A stretch of DNA of 5,326 bases from Acidimicrobiia bacterium (GCA_018882825.1 VERC01000178.1:1-5326); one strand, 5' to 3'. Positions 1 to 5,210 are shown, numbered from the stretch's first letter. Notes: generated by a model from the sequence alone, not told the origin. Program-made: numbers and translations.

Positions 1-733
1 GGCCACGGCCGGCGCGGCCATCCACGCCTTCCTCACCATCACGCTGAGGGTGAACCAGATCATCTCCGGTCTCGCGCTCACGATCTTCGCCGGCATCGCA
101 GGCGTGTCGTCCTATCTCGCCGGCATCTGGGATCTCGGTCAGGGCCCGGTGCCCAACCAGTTCGACAACATGAACCTGTTCGGCCTGGGCAAGGTGCCGA
201 TCCTCGGGCCGATCATCTTCGACCAGACCGCACTCACCTACCTGTCGTGGGTGTGCGTGATCGGGGTGTCGATCTACCTGTTCCGCACCCGCCTCGGGCT
301 CCAGCTTCGAGCCGTCGGCGAATCCCCACAGTCGGCCGACTCGGTGGGCGTCGGCGTGGCCCGCACGCGCTACGTCCACGTGCTCATCGGTGGAGCCTTC
401 GCCGGCATCGCCGGCGCCTGCTTCTCGCTGTCGATCGTTCCCCAATGGGTGAACGGCATGACCGCCGGCCAGGGTTGGATCGCCCTGGCGCTCGTCATCT
501 TCGGGTTCTGGCGTCCCGATCTCATGCTGGTGGGCGCCTACCTGTTCGGTGGCCTGTCGAGCCTGCGCTTCTCCCTGCAGGCCCGCGGGATCGACGTGCC
601 CTCGGCGCTCCTCGACGCGCTCCCCTACGTCATGACCATCGTGGTGCTGGTGATCGTGTCGAACTCCGCTGCCCGTCGGCGCCTCGGTGCCCCGGCCGCG
701 CTGGGCAAGCCCTACGAGCGCGAGGAACGCTGA
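1..733 (+). CDS. ABC transporter permease, nucleoside/simple-sugar importer type (5' end cut off)
   Basis: Inner-membrane permease subunit of an ABC importer of the BPD_transp_2 family (RbsC/YufQ-like). The frame is already open at base 2 and reads through to the TGA at 731-733, giving 243 visible residues; a GTG at base 50 lies inside the conserved text ITLRVNQIISGLALTIF, so it is not the true start. Several hydrophobic membrane segments are visible. The cytoplasmic coupling loop that contacts the ATPase reads LQLRAVGESPQSADSVGV, and the family's late signature GWIALALVIFGFWRP is present, followed by a final membrane helix and a charged tail. Family members of this subtype pair with BMP-type lipoproteins and import nucleosides or purines. 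The purine-related neighbours favour that substrate, but this is inference, since sugar importers share the fold. The gene ends 7 bp from the convergent phosphoribosyltransferase, and the rest of its operon should lie to the left. Confidence 0.93.
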   Translation, partial: ATAGAAIHAFLTITLRVNQIISGLALTIFAGIAGVSSYLAGIWDLGQGPVPNQFDNMNLFGLGKVPILGPIIFDQTALTYLSWVCVIGVSIYLFRTRLGLQLRAVGESPQSADSVGVGVARTRYVHVLIGGAFAGIAGACFSLSIVPQWVNGMTAGQGWIALALVIFGFWRPDLMLVGAYLFGGLSSLRFSLQARGIDVPSALLDALPYVMTIVVLVIVSNSAARRRLGAPAALGKPYEREER

Positions 734-740
734 CGATCCC

Positions 741-1235
741 TCAGACCACGCGGTCGGAGCCGTGGGGCTGCACCAGCGCGTCGCTGGTCGACCATGGGAA
801 GTCGATCCACCGATCGGTCCGACGCCACACGTAGTCGCAGTTCACGACCGACACCGACTTCTCGTACAGCACCGCGGTGCGTACCTCGCCCACCTGCGGC
901 ACGACGTGGTCACGCACCATGGCCAGTGTGTGACCGGTGTCGGCGACATCGTCGGCAATGAGCACCTTGGCGGTGTCGAGATCGACGAGGGTCAACGGTG
1001 GCGGGAGGATCACCGGCATCTCCAGTCGCTCACCCTTGCCCGTGTAGTACTCGACGTTCATGACGTGCAGGTTCTTGATGCCGAGGGCATAGGCCAGCGA
1101 GCCGGCGATCATCAGTCCGCCCCGGGCGATCGACAGGATCAGATCGGGCCGGAACCCGTCGCCCACGACCATCTCGGCCAGGTCCTTGGCTGCTTCTCCG
1201 AACAGGGGCCAGGTGAGGATCTCCATCTCTTCCAC
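741..1235 (-). CDS. Purine phosphoribosyltransferase (xanthine/guanine/hypoxanthine type)
   Basis: Cytoplasmic type I phosphoribosyltransferase of 164 residues, expected to join a free purine base to PRPP to make the nucleotide. The PRPP-binding signature is at about residues 91-104 (VLIADDVADTGHTL, with paired acidic D95-D96 and the TGHT phosphate loop). An N-terminal IARGG loop (36-40) matches the pyrophosphate-binding loop, and the C-terminal WIDFPWS (143-149) resembles the hood motif of Gpt-like enzymes. Length fits the family (E. coli Gpt is about 150). I place the start at the GTG at 1235 because a TAGGTT hexamer ends 6 nt before it, the leaderless arrangement seen at other genes here; an ATG at 1226 (MEILTWPLF) is the alternative. 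The gene is divergent from the cupin gene (73 bp apart). Family assignment is firm; which purine is preferred cannot be read from the sequence. Confidence 0.92.
   Translation of the reverse strand: MEEMEILTWPLFGEAAKDLAEMVVGDGFRPDLILSIARGGLMIAGSLAYALGIKNLHVMNVEYYTGKGERLEMPVILPPPLTLVDLDTAKVLIADDVADTGHTLAMVRDHVVPQVGEVRTAVLYEKSVSVVNCDYVWRRTDRWIDFPWSTSDALVQPHGSDRVV
772..788 (+). terminator. Candidate U-less terminator hairpin for the permease transcript
   Basis: A perfect 7-bp inverted repeat (ACCAGCG / CGCTGGT) with a 3-nt loop lies 38 nt after the permease stop, inside the 3' part of the opposing phosphoribosyltransferase gene. No T-tract follows. A weaker 5-bp stem (CCACG 746-750 with CGTGG 761-765) lies closer to the stop. 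Actinobacteria often use hairpins without U-tracts, but stems of this size also arise by chance in such GC-rich DNA. Confidence 0.25.
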
Positions 1236-1241
1236 GTCCCG

Positions 1242-1247
1242 AACCTA
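1242..1247 (-). promoter_or_regulatory. Leaderless -10 box of the phosphoribosyltransferase gene
   Basis: On the minus strand TAGGTT (pattern TANNNT) is followed by 6 nt and then the GTG at 1235. The transcript would begin at or beside the start codon, leaving no room for a ribosome binding site. I see no convincing -35 element. This hexamer is the main reason for choosing GTG 1235 over ATG 1226. Confidence 0.5.
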
Positions 1248-1294
1248 CACAACGCCTCGCGGGGTCCGCGTCGGCCCGACGACCGTGCACTCGG

Positions 1295-1300
1295 TACGGT
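1295..1300 (+). promoter_or_regulatory. Leaderless -10 box of the cupin gene
   Basis: TACGGT is followed by 8 nt (GGCGCCCG) and the ATG at 1309. No Shine-Dalgarno sequence is present. The same hexamer and a very similar spacer occur before the regulator gene at 5155-5160 on the other strand (GGTCGCC then ATG). It supports ATG 1309 over the in-frame ATG at 1186, which lies inside the divergent gene. Confidence 0.55.
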
Positions 1301-1308
1301 GGCGCCCG

Positions 1309-2136
1309 ATGAGCGCTCCCACTCCGCCGACGGTCACCACCATCTGGCAGCTCGACGACGTCGACTGGACGCCGGTGCAGCGACAGCGCAATGCCGACGG
1401 AACGGTGTCGGTGGTGCGCGAGAAATGGCCGATCATCCGCCCCGGTTTCCTGTCGGCCCACGTGCACTACGAACCACAGATGGTGGTGCGGCGCCACGGT
1501 CACCGCTCGAACCACATCGTGTTCGTCCTCGACGGGGGCGGGTGGATCGGTGGTGAGTGGTGCACGCCCGGCACACACCTGCACGTCCCACTCGGCGCCT
1601 CGTTCGGACCGATCGTCGCCGGACCCGAGGGTCTCACCTGCTGGGAGGTGTCGTTCGGGGAGTTCGGCGGGTGGGGCGACCACCCCGAGCTGTACGAGAG
1701 CGAGATCAACGCCCGCGGCGTCACGCCATTGCCCGATCCTCCGCTCGACATCGGCGACTGGTTCGTCGACCCCCGCGGGGACTGGGGCGGCGAGCGACCG
1801 TCACCCAAGGTCGAGGGTCTGGAGTCGGTCCGGGTCCACGTCGAGGACCTCGACCGGATCGGCGACGGCCCGGTCCTCGAGAAACGACCGATCGACGAAC
1901 CCGGGTTCACCAGCGTCTGGGTGCGCATCGACCCGGGGGACTCCGTGCATCGACCCCCCACCGCCGGCCACCGCCTTCTCAAGATCGTGGCCGGCGACGC
2001 CGTGCTGGCCGGGCGCCCGTGCCCCACCGGGGCTCACATCGAGATCCCGATCGGCGTCGATCCGGGACCGATCACCGCCGGCGACCACGGCGTGGTCCTG
2101 CTGGAGCTCACCGACGGTCCGGTCCCGGCGGACTGA
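1309..2136 (+). CDS. Tandem bicupin protein with one intact and one decayed metal site
   Basis: A 275-residue soluble protein made of two related cupin-like halves. Half 1 (about 12-116) carries a recognisable metal-site pattern: H63-x-H65-xxx-H69, with His where cupins usually have Glu, then six residues and G76, and a second motif PGTHLHVP (87-94) with H90 and H92. Half 2 (about 165-270) aligns to half 1 without gaps over about residues 38-103 at a constant offset of 153: EKWPI/EKRPI, PGF/PGF, C-x-x-G-x-H, and GPI-x-AG. In half 2 the positions of H63, H65 and H69 are P216, T218 and R222, so only H243 remains of the likely ligands. Cupins include isomerases, dioxygenases and (S)-ureidoglycine aminohydrolase, a bicupin of purine breakdown; the purine-related context makes that comparison tempting, but I see no motif that proves it. 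The start is the ATG preceded by a leaderless -10 box. The gene probably heads a two-gene operon with the ARPP-1 gene 56 nt downstream. Confidence 0.85.
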   Translation: MSAPTPPTVTTIWQLDDVDWTPVQRQRNADGTVSVVREKWPIIRPGFLSAHVHYEPQMVVRRHGHRSNHIVFVLDGGGWIGGEWCTPGTHLHVPLGASFGPIVAGPEGLTCWEVSFGEFGGWGDHPELYESEINARGVTPLPDPPLDIGDWFVDPRGDWGGERPSPKVEGLESVRVHVEDLDRIGDGPVLEKRPIDEPGFTSVWVRIDPGDSVHRPPTAGHRLLKIVAGDAVLAGRPCPTGAHIEIPIGVDPGPITAGDHGVVLLELTDGPVPAD

Positions 2137-2164
2137 GACGCACAATCCGACGTCCTCGATGCGT

Positions 2165-2188
2165 TCACCTCCTGTACCCCGAAGGAGG
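2165..2188 (+). promoter_or_regulatory. Shine-Dalgarno of the ARPP-1 gene with a complementary masking segment
   Basis: AAGGAGG (2182-2188) is the strongest ribosome binding site in the window, 4 nt before the ATG at 2193. Just upstream, TTCACCTCCT includes TCACCTCCT, the same sequence as the 3' end of 16S rRNA. CCTCCT (2168-2173) can pair perfectly with AGGAGG (2183-2188) across a 9-nt loop. The Shine-Dalgarno call is secure; hairpin control of translation is inference. Confidence 0.6.
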
Positions 2189-2192
2189 ACCG

Positions 2193-3092
2193 ATGACCAT
2201 CGAACAACTGGACCGGGCGTCGATCGGACGCCCCATCACCCGTCACGGCATCTCGCTGTACCCCGTCTACCTCCATGGTGACGGCGGCCCCGACATCGCC
2301 GCCCGTCCCGACGACGTGGCCATCACCGAACAGGACTCGGCCGAGGTGCCCTCGATCGTCGTGGTCAACCCGGGCCCGCGCCCGACCCTGCTGGTCGAGG
2401 GCGAGACGGTCACCGGCGGACAGCAGAACCGGGTGCTCAACGTGTCCGTGCTCGTGCCCGCTGCGTCGACCATCGAGGTCCCGGTGTCGTGCGTCGAGGC
2501 CGGCCGATGGAACGGCCGGTCGGCGTTCGAGCGCGGTCAGACGTTCGCCCCGCGCCGTGTGCGCCGGGTCAAGACGGCCTCGGTCGCCGAGGCCGTTCGT
2601 CTCGACGGTGCGAAGTACTCCGATCAGGGCGCGGTGTGGAACGTGATCGACCACGAACTCCGTGCGCTGCGCGTGAACTCGACCACCCGGGCGTTCCACG
2701 CCGCCGAGGTGGCACTGGAACGGGACGGCCTCGCCGATGTGCTCGACGAACTCGTCCGTGTCGGACCGCTTCCCGGTCAGTGCGGGATCGTGTTCGGCCA
2801 CGGGAACCGCATCGTGGCCGCCGAGTTGTTCGCCACCCCCGAACTGCTGGCCGCCAACTGGGAGGGGCTGGTGCGCGCCGCACTGCTCGACACCCCGGTC
2901 GTCACCGAGGGTCGCCCGTCGGTGTCACGGGCACTGCGGTTCGTGCACCGACTGGCCAATGCCCCCACCACCCGCACCCCCGGTGTGGGACTGGGCGAGG
3001 AGATGCACGTGCGCACCTCTCGGATCGTGGGCCAGGCCCTCGTGTTCGAAGGTTCGTTGGTGCACGCCTCGGTGTTCGCGCTCGCCGCCTAA
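2193..3092 (+). CDS. ARPP-1 domain protein (DUF6569 type), function unknown
   Basis: A 299-residue protein with no signal peptide or membrane segment. The whole chain resembles the ARPP-1 family (the 'ARG and rhodanese-phosphatase-superfamily-associated protein' domain, formerly DUF6569). Typical blocks are LLVEGETVTGGQQNRVLN (66-83), with an acidic pair and a GGQQN stretch, and VPVSCVEAGRW (96-106), with C100, E102, G104 and W106; a third block contains SDQGAVWN (143-150). The name reflects gene association with ADP-ribosylglycohydrolases and phosphatases elsewhere; no such partner is visible here and no reaction has been assigned to my knowledge. The start is secure: AAGGAGG sits 4 nt upstream of the ATG, and longer upstream open frame runs through the cupin gene in another frame. 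It likely shares a transcript with the cupin gene, 56 nt apart. Its TAA overlaps the TAG of the opposing dihydropyrimidinase. The family call is from memory of its motifs. Confidence 0.82.
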   Translation: MTIEQLDRASIGRPITRHGISLYPVYLHGDGGPDIAARPDDVAITEQDSAEVPSIVVVNPGPRPTLLVEGETVTGGQQNRVLNVSVLVPAASTIEVPVSCVEAGRWNGRSAFERGQTFAPRRVRRVKTASVAEAVRLDGAKYSDQGAVWNVIDHELRALRVNSTTRAFHAAEVALERDGLADVLDELVRVGPLPGQCGIVFGHGNRIVAAELFATPELLAANWEGLVRAALLDTPVVTEGRPSVSRALRFVHRLANAPTTRTPGVGLGEEMHVRTSRIVGQALVFEGSLVHASVFALAA

Positions 3093-3104
3093 TCGGCGAA
3101 CACC
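3071..3104. terminator. Candidate bidirectional terminator spanning two overlapping stop codons
   Basis: A perfect 9-bp inverted repeat, GGTGTTCGC (3071-3079) and GCGAACACC (3096-3104), is separated by 16 nt that contain the TAA of the ARPP-1 gene (3090-3092) and the TAG of the dihydropyrimidinase (3089-3091 on the minus strand). Its centre (about 3087.5) is within 3 nt of the overlap. Both arms are coding: each protein ends with a VFA tripeptide written by the same arm. No T-tract follows on either strand. The position fits a shared terminator, though loop size and lack of U's lower confidence. Confidence 0.4.
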
Positions 3105-4471
3105 TGGTCACGGGGGAGGTACCGACCCCAACCGGGTGCACCGGTGAACCGCCCGTCGGAAGCGATCACCCGACCACCGAGCAGCACAAGTTCCGGCCAG
3201 CCCACCGACTCGTGCCCGGCATAGGGCGAATGGTCGGTGCGCATGGTCAGGTCCTCGGCATCGAGCGATTGCGTGCGTTCCGGGTCCCAGACCACGACAT
3301 CGGCGTCGGCCCCGACGCGCAACGACCCCTTGCGCGGCCACAACCCGAAGGTGCGGGCCGGCGCCTCGGCGCACAGACGCACCCAGTCGGTGGCGGCCAG
3401 CCGACCGGCGCGCACCCCCGACCACACCAGGGTCATGCGCGTCTCGATGCCGGGCAGGCCTCCCGGGATCTCGGTGAAGTCCCGCCACCCCTCGGGTCGG
3501 CCACGAGTGCCGATGCGCCGATCGTGCATCCAGAACGGACAGTGATCGGTGGCCACGGTGTGCAACCAGCCCCGTTCCAGCCCCTCCCACAGTTCCTCGC
3601 GGTGCCACGAGTCGCGAATGGGTGGCGTGCACACGAAGTTCTCGCCGCCCTCGCCCCCGAGATCGGCGGTGTCGAGATACAGGTACTCCGGACACGTCTC
3701 GGCCCGGATGTCGACCCCGCGCTCCTGCGCGGCGCGCACCGCCGCCAGTGCCGGGGCCGAACTGAGGTGAACGATGTAGATGGGCGCGCCGACCAACTCG
3801 GCCAGTGCCGCGGCCCGCGCCGTGGCCTCGCCCTCCAGCAGTGCCGGTCGGGTGCGACTGTGTTCGATGACGCCGGTGCGCCCGGCCAGCAGCGCCTCAC
3901 GCTGCAGGGCCGAGATCGCCGGACCGTTCTCGGCATGGACGGTGACGAGTCCGCCGTGCCGCGACGTGGAGCGCAGCACGTCGACGATCACACCATCGTC
4001 GACCTGCAACGAATCGGGATAGGCCATGTACAACTTGAACGAGGTGATCCCGTACTCGATGCACTCGGCCACCGCCCGTTCGGTCACCGCCTCGGTGAAC
4101 GTCATGTGGAACCCGTAGTCGATGCACGCGGCTTCGGCCTTGGCCCGCCAGATCGACAACGCGTCGAGCGGGGCCTGGCCGCGGTGCGCCGTCACGTACT
4201 CGATGACCGTGGTCGTGCCGCCGACAGCGGCCGCGGCGGTGCCGGTGGCGAAGTCGTCCGACACCTGCACGGCGCCGACCTGCAGATGCAGATGCGTGTG
4301 CGCGTCGACCCCGCCCGGGATCACCAGTCGGCCGGTGGCATCGTGCACGACCTCACCGTCGCGGGCGGTGAGCGCCGGACCCACCTCGGCGATGCGACCA
4401 TCGGCGCCGACGCGGACATCGGCAGGTCGCTCCCCGTCGACGTCGATGACGATCCCACCCGCGATCAGCAC
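3089..4471 (-). CDS. hydA: Dihydropyrimidinase / D-hydantoinase family cyclic amidohydrolase
   Basis: Cytoplasmic binuclear-zinc amidohydrolase of 460 residues, the usual family length, which opens the ring of 5,6-dihydrouracil/dihydrothymine or of 5-substituted hydantoins. The full ligand set is visible: H58 and H60 in DAHTHLHL, K146 (the carboxylated lysine) in TSFKLYMAY, H179 in VHAENG, H235 in IVHLSS and D309 in ATDHCPF. Y148 matches the substrate-gating tyrosine. The substrate-contact segments read VCTPPIRD (280-287) and IPGGLPGIETR (335-345), where many dihydropyrimidinases have CSPP and NGVPG, so specificity may differ. The GTG start at 4471 is chosen because LIAGGIVIDVDG begins the typical N-terminal beta-sandwich and AGAGGGG lies 7 nt upstream; longer open frame continues into the opposing gene. 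It is divergent from the thiamine-binding gene (39 bp) and tail to tail with the ARPP-1 gene. Allantoinase is a less likely alternative. Confidence 0.92.
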   Translation of the reverse strand: MLIAGGIVIDVDGERPADVRVGADGRIAEVGPALTARDGEVVHDATGRLVIPGGVDAHTHLHLQVGAVQVSDDFATGTAAAAVGGTTTVIEYVTAHRGQAPLDALSIWRAKAEAACIDYGFHMTFTEAVTERAVAECIEYGITSFKLYMAYPDSLQVDDGVIVDVLRSTSRHGGLVTVHAENGPAISALQREALLAGRTGVIEHSRTRPALLEGEATARAAALAELVGAPIYIVHLSSAPALAAVRAAQERGVDIRAETCPEYLYLDTADLGGEGGENFVCTPPIRDSWHREELWEGLERGWLHTVATDHCPFWMHDRRIGTRGRPEGWRDFTEIPGGLPGIETRMTLVWSGVRAGRLAATDWVRLCAEAPARTFGLWPRKGSLRVGADADVVVWDPERTQSLDAEDLTMRTDHSPYAGHESVGWPELVLLGGRVIASDGRFTGAPGWGRYLPRDQVFAD

Positions 4472-4478
4472 CGTCGAT

Positions 4479-4485
4479 CCCCTCT
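4479..4485 (-). promoter_or_regulatory. Shine-Dalgarno of the dihydropyrimidinase gene
   Basis: AGAGGGG on the minus strand lies 7 nt before the GTG at 4471 and fixes that start. It needs a leader, unlike the leaderless genes here. A weak minus-strand -10-like TAGTGC (4494-4499) would start the mRNA about 15 nt before the GTG and overlaps the -10 box of the divergent gene. Confidence 0.5.
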
Positions 4486-4497
4486 CGCTCCGAGCAC

Positions 4498-4503
4498 TAG
4501 CGT
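4498..4503 (+). promoter_or_regulatory. Leaderless -10 box of the thiamine-binding gene
   Basis: TAGCGT (TANNNT) is followed by 7 nt and the GTG at 4511. No clear Shine-Dalgarno is present. The whole space to the divergent dihydropyrimidinase start is 39 bp, so both promoters must share it, and any upstream elements of either one must lie inside the other gene's promoter or coding region. Confidence 0.5.
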
Positions 4504-4510
4504 TCTCGGG

Positions 4511-4750
4511 GTGGCGGCCACCGTGGAGTTCACCGTCGAACCGTTCACCGAGGGCGAGCCGGGCGACCATGTCGTGGCCGCCCTCGCCGCCGTGCGCGCC
4601 GAGGGGTACACGGTCGAGGTCGGCCCGTTCGGCAGTTCGTTCACGTGTCCGGCCGATCGCGCCGCCGCCGTGGTCGAACGTCTGACGGCGTCGGCCGTCG
4701 AGGCCGGGGCCACGCGGGTCTCGGTCCAGGTCACCGTCGACCCGTCCTGA
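4511..4750 (+). CDS. Small thiamine-binding protein (MTH1187/YkoF-like)
   Basis: A 79-residue cytoplasmic protein matching the thiamine-binding protein family (MTH1187/YkoF type, PF01910). Visible are the opening strand VEFTVEPF (5-12), the helix containing HVVAALAAVRAEG (20-32), the signature YTVEVGPFGSSF (33-44) and the closing GATRVSVQVTV (67-77). These make the ferredoxin-like beta-alpha-beta-beta-alpha-beta fold. Known relatives bind thiamine or its hydroxymethylpyrimidine moiety, often as oligomers, and YkoF is linked to HMP uptake. At 79 residues it is shorter than many relatives of about 100, yet both halves look complete. The GTG at 4511 is selected by the leaderless -10 box; the same frame is open for about 2 kb upstream, but only as antisense of other genes. 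It is divergent from the pyrimidine-ring hydrolase, and its last 20 bp overlap the opposing regulator gene. The ligand is not proven by sequence. Confidence 0.83.
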   Translation: MAATVEFTVEPFTEGEPGDHVVAALAAVRAEGYTVEVGPFGSSFTCPADRAAAVVERLTASAVEAGATRVSVQVTVDPS

Positions 4751-5147
4751 CCGCCGGACGCGCGGCGTCCGGTCCCGCGGCTCGGTCGGTCTCGGCACTC
4801 GCCGGTCGGTTCAGGTAGTTGTAGACGGTGAACCGGCTGACGCCGAGCGCCTCGGCCACCTCCTCCACCGACCGCCGCAACCCGAAGGCACCGCGGTCGT
4901 TGAGCATCTTCACGGCCCGTTGTTTGTCCTCTCGGGACAACTCTCCGAGGGGGGCGCCCAGTTCCCGCTCCACCGCCTTGACGTACCAGTCGATGTCGAC
5001 CCCGACGCCGGCCAGACGCAGCGAACCCACCGTCCGGCCCTTCCACACCAGCGGGATGTCCGACGGGAGCATGTCCCCGGGCTCGACCAGCTCGGCGCCG
5101 AGGACCTTGGCTACCGGCGCCAGCGCCTCGAGCAGTGGGTGCGCCAT
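4731..5147 (-). CDS. Small helix-turn-helix regulator, DauR-like HTH
   Basis: A 138-residue DNA-binding protein. The C-terminal half carries a helix-turn-helix of the DauR/YheO type (HTH_22-like): LSREDKQRAVKMLNDRGAF (70-88) leads into SVEEVAEALGVSRFTVYNYL (93-112), where ALGVSRFTVYNYL is the turn and recognition helix. Full-length DauR relatives have an N-terminal PAS-like sensor domain; here only about 65 residues precede, including IPLVWKGRTVGSLRLAGV (31-48), so any sensor domain is small and unassigned. The tail (115-138) is Ala/Arg-rich and probably disordered. ATG 5147 is preferred over GTG 5156 because TACGGT ends 7 nt before the ATG and would overlap the GTG itself. Divergent from the xanthine dehydrogenase-type gene (79 bp apart), it is a natural candidate to control it, probably in response to a purine or a breakdown product; that is inference. 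Confidence 0.85.
   Translation of the reverse strand: MAHPLLEALAPVAKVLGAELVEPGDMLPSDIPLVWKGRTVGSLRLAGVGVDIDWYVKAVERELGAPLGELSREDKQRAVKMLNDRGAFGLRRSVEEVAEALGVSRFTVYNYLNRPASAETDRAAGPDAARPAVRTGRR
4754..4772 (+). terminator. Candidate U-less terminator of the thiamine-binding gene
   Basis: A perfect 8-bp stem (CCGGACGC / GCGTCCGG) with a 3-nt loop begins 3 nt after the TGA at 4748-4750. No T-tract follows. It lies inside the Ala/Arg-rich C-terminal codons of the opposing regulator gene, so it would serve the + strand. The tight placement after the stop favours function; composition alone could also give such a stem. Confidence 0.4.
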
Positions 5148-5154
5148 GGCGACC

Positions 5155-5160
5155 ACCGTA
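5155..5160 (-). promoter_or_regulatory. Leaderless -10 box of the regulator gene
   Basis: On the minus strand TACGGT is followed by GGTCGCC (7 nt) and the ATG at 5147. It is the same hexamer as at the cupin gene. No Shine-Dalgarno and no obvious -35 element are seen. The box overlaps the alternative GTG codon at 5156 and therefore decides the start. Confidence 0.55.
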
Positions 5161-5188
5161 CCGGTCGGCGGTCGGCGCCCGCCGGAAA

Positions 5189-5210
5189 GATTGACAGATT
5201 GTTGAAATTG
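5189..5210. promoter_or_regulatory. AT-rich candidate operator between regulator and xdh-type gene
   Basis: This stretch is strikingly AT-rich for the window. It contains three direct copies of ATTG (5190-5193, 5198-5201, 5207-5210), two of them in the longer repeat GATTG, spaced 8 and 9 nt. It overlaps the -35 element of the xdh-type promoter and lies about 29 bp upstream of the regulator's -10 box, where a DNA-binding protein could affect both genes. No clean palindrome is present. Confidence 0.35.

Noticed and set aside
50..52. GTG as the start of the permease
   Set aside because: The frame is open and clearly homologous upstream to base 2, and the GTG lies within the conserved NQIISGLALT block.
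1186..1308. Earlier ATG start for the cupin gene
   Set aside because: It would overlap the divergent phosphoribosyltransferase start and its promoter; the leaderless -10 box places the start at ATG 1309.
687..1556. Open frame of about 289 codons on the + strand across the phosphoribosyltransferase region
   Set aside because: It is antisense to the phosphoribosyltransferase and out of frame with the cupin gene, with no recognisable domain; it is a product of high GC at codon position 3.
1557..2192. 212-codon upstream extension of the ARPP-1 gene
   Set aside because: The extension overlaps the cupin gene in a different frame and reads as Arg-rich noise; the ATG at 2193 has a strong Shine-Dalgarno and begins the conserved protein.
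2500..2519. Perfect 7-bp hairpin CCGGCCG / CGGCCGG inside the ARPP-1 gene
   Set aside because: The sequence encodes the conserved EAGRWNGR stretch; two Gly-Arg codon pairs in GC-rich codons give the repeat without any need for function, and it is mid-gene.
2489..4750. Very long open frame (about 753 codons) on the + strand
   Set aside because: It runs through the 3' half of the ARPP-1 gene in another frame and antisense to the dihydropyrimidinase, with low-complexity Arg/Pro/Gly-rich translation. Only its last 79 codons, from GTG 4511, form a recognisable protein.
4472..4798. 109-codon N-terminal extension of the dihydropyrimidinase
   Set aside because: It is antisense to the thiamine-binding gene and Arg/Gly-rich; the family N-terminus begins at GTG 4471 behind a Shine-Dalgarno.
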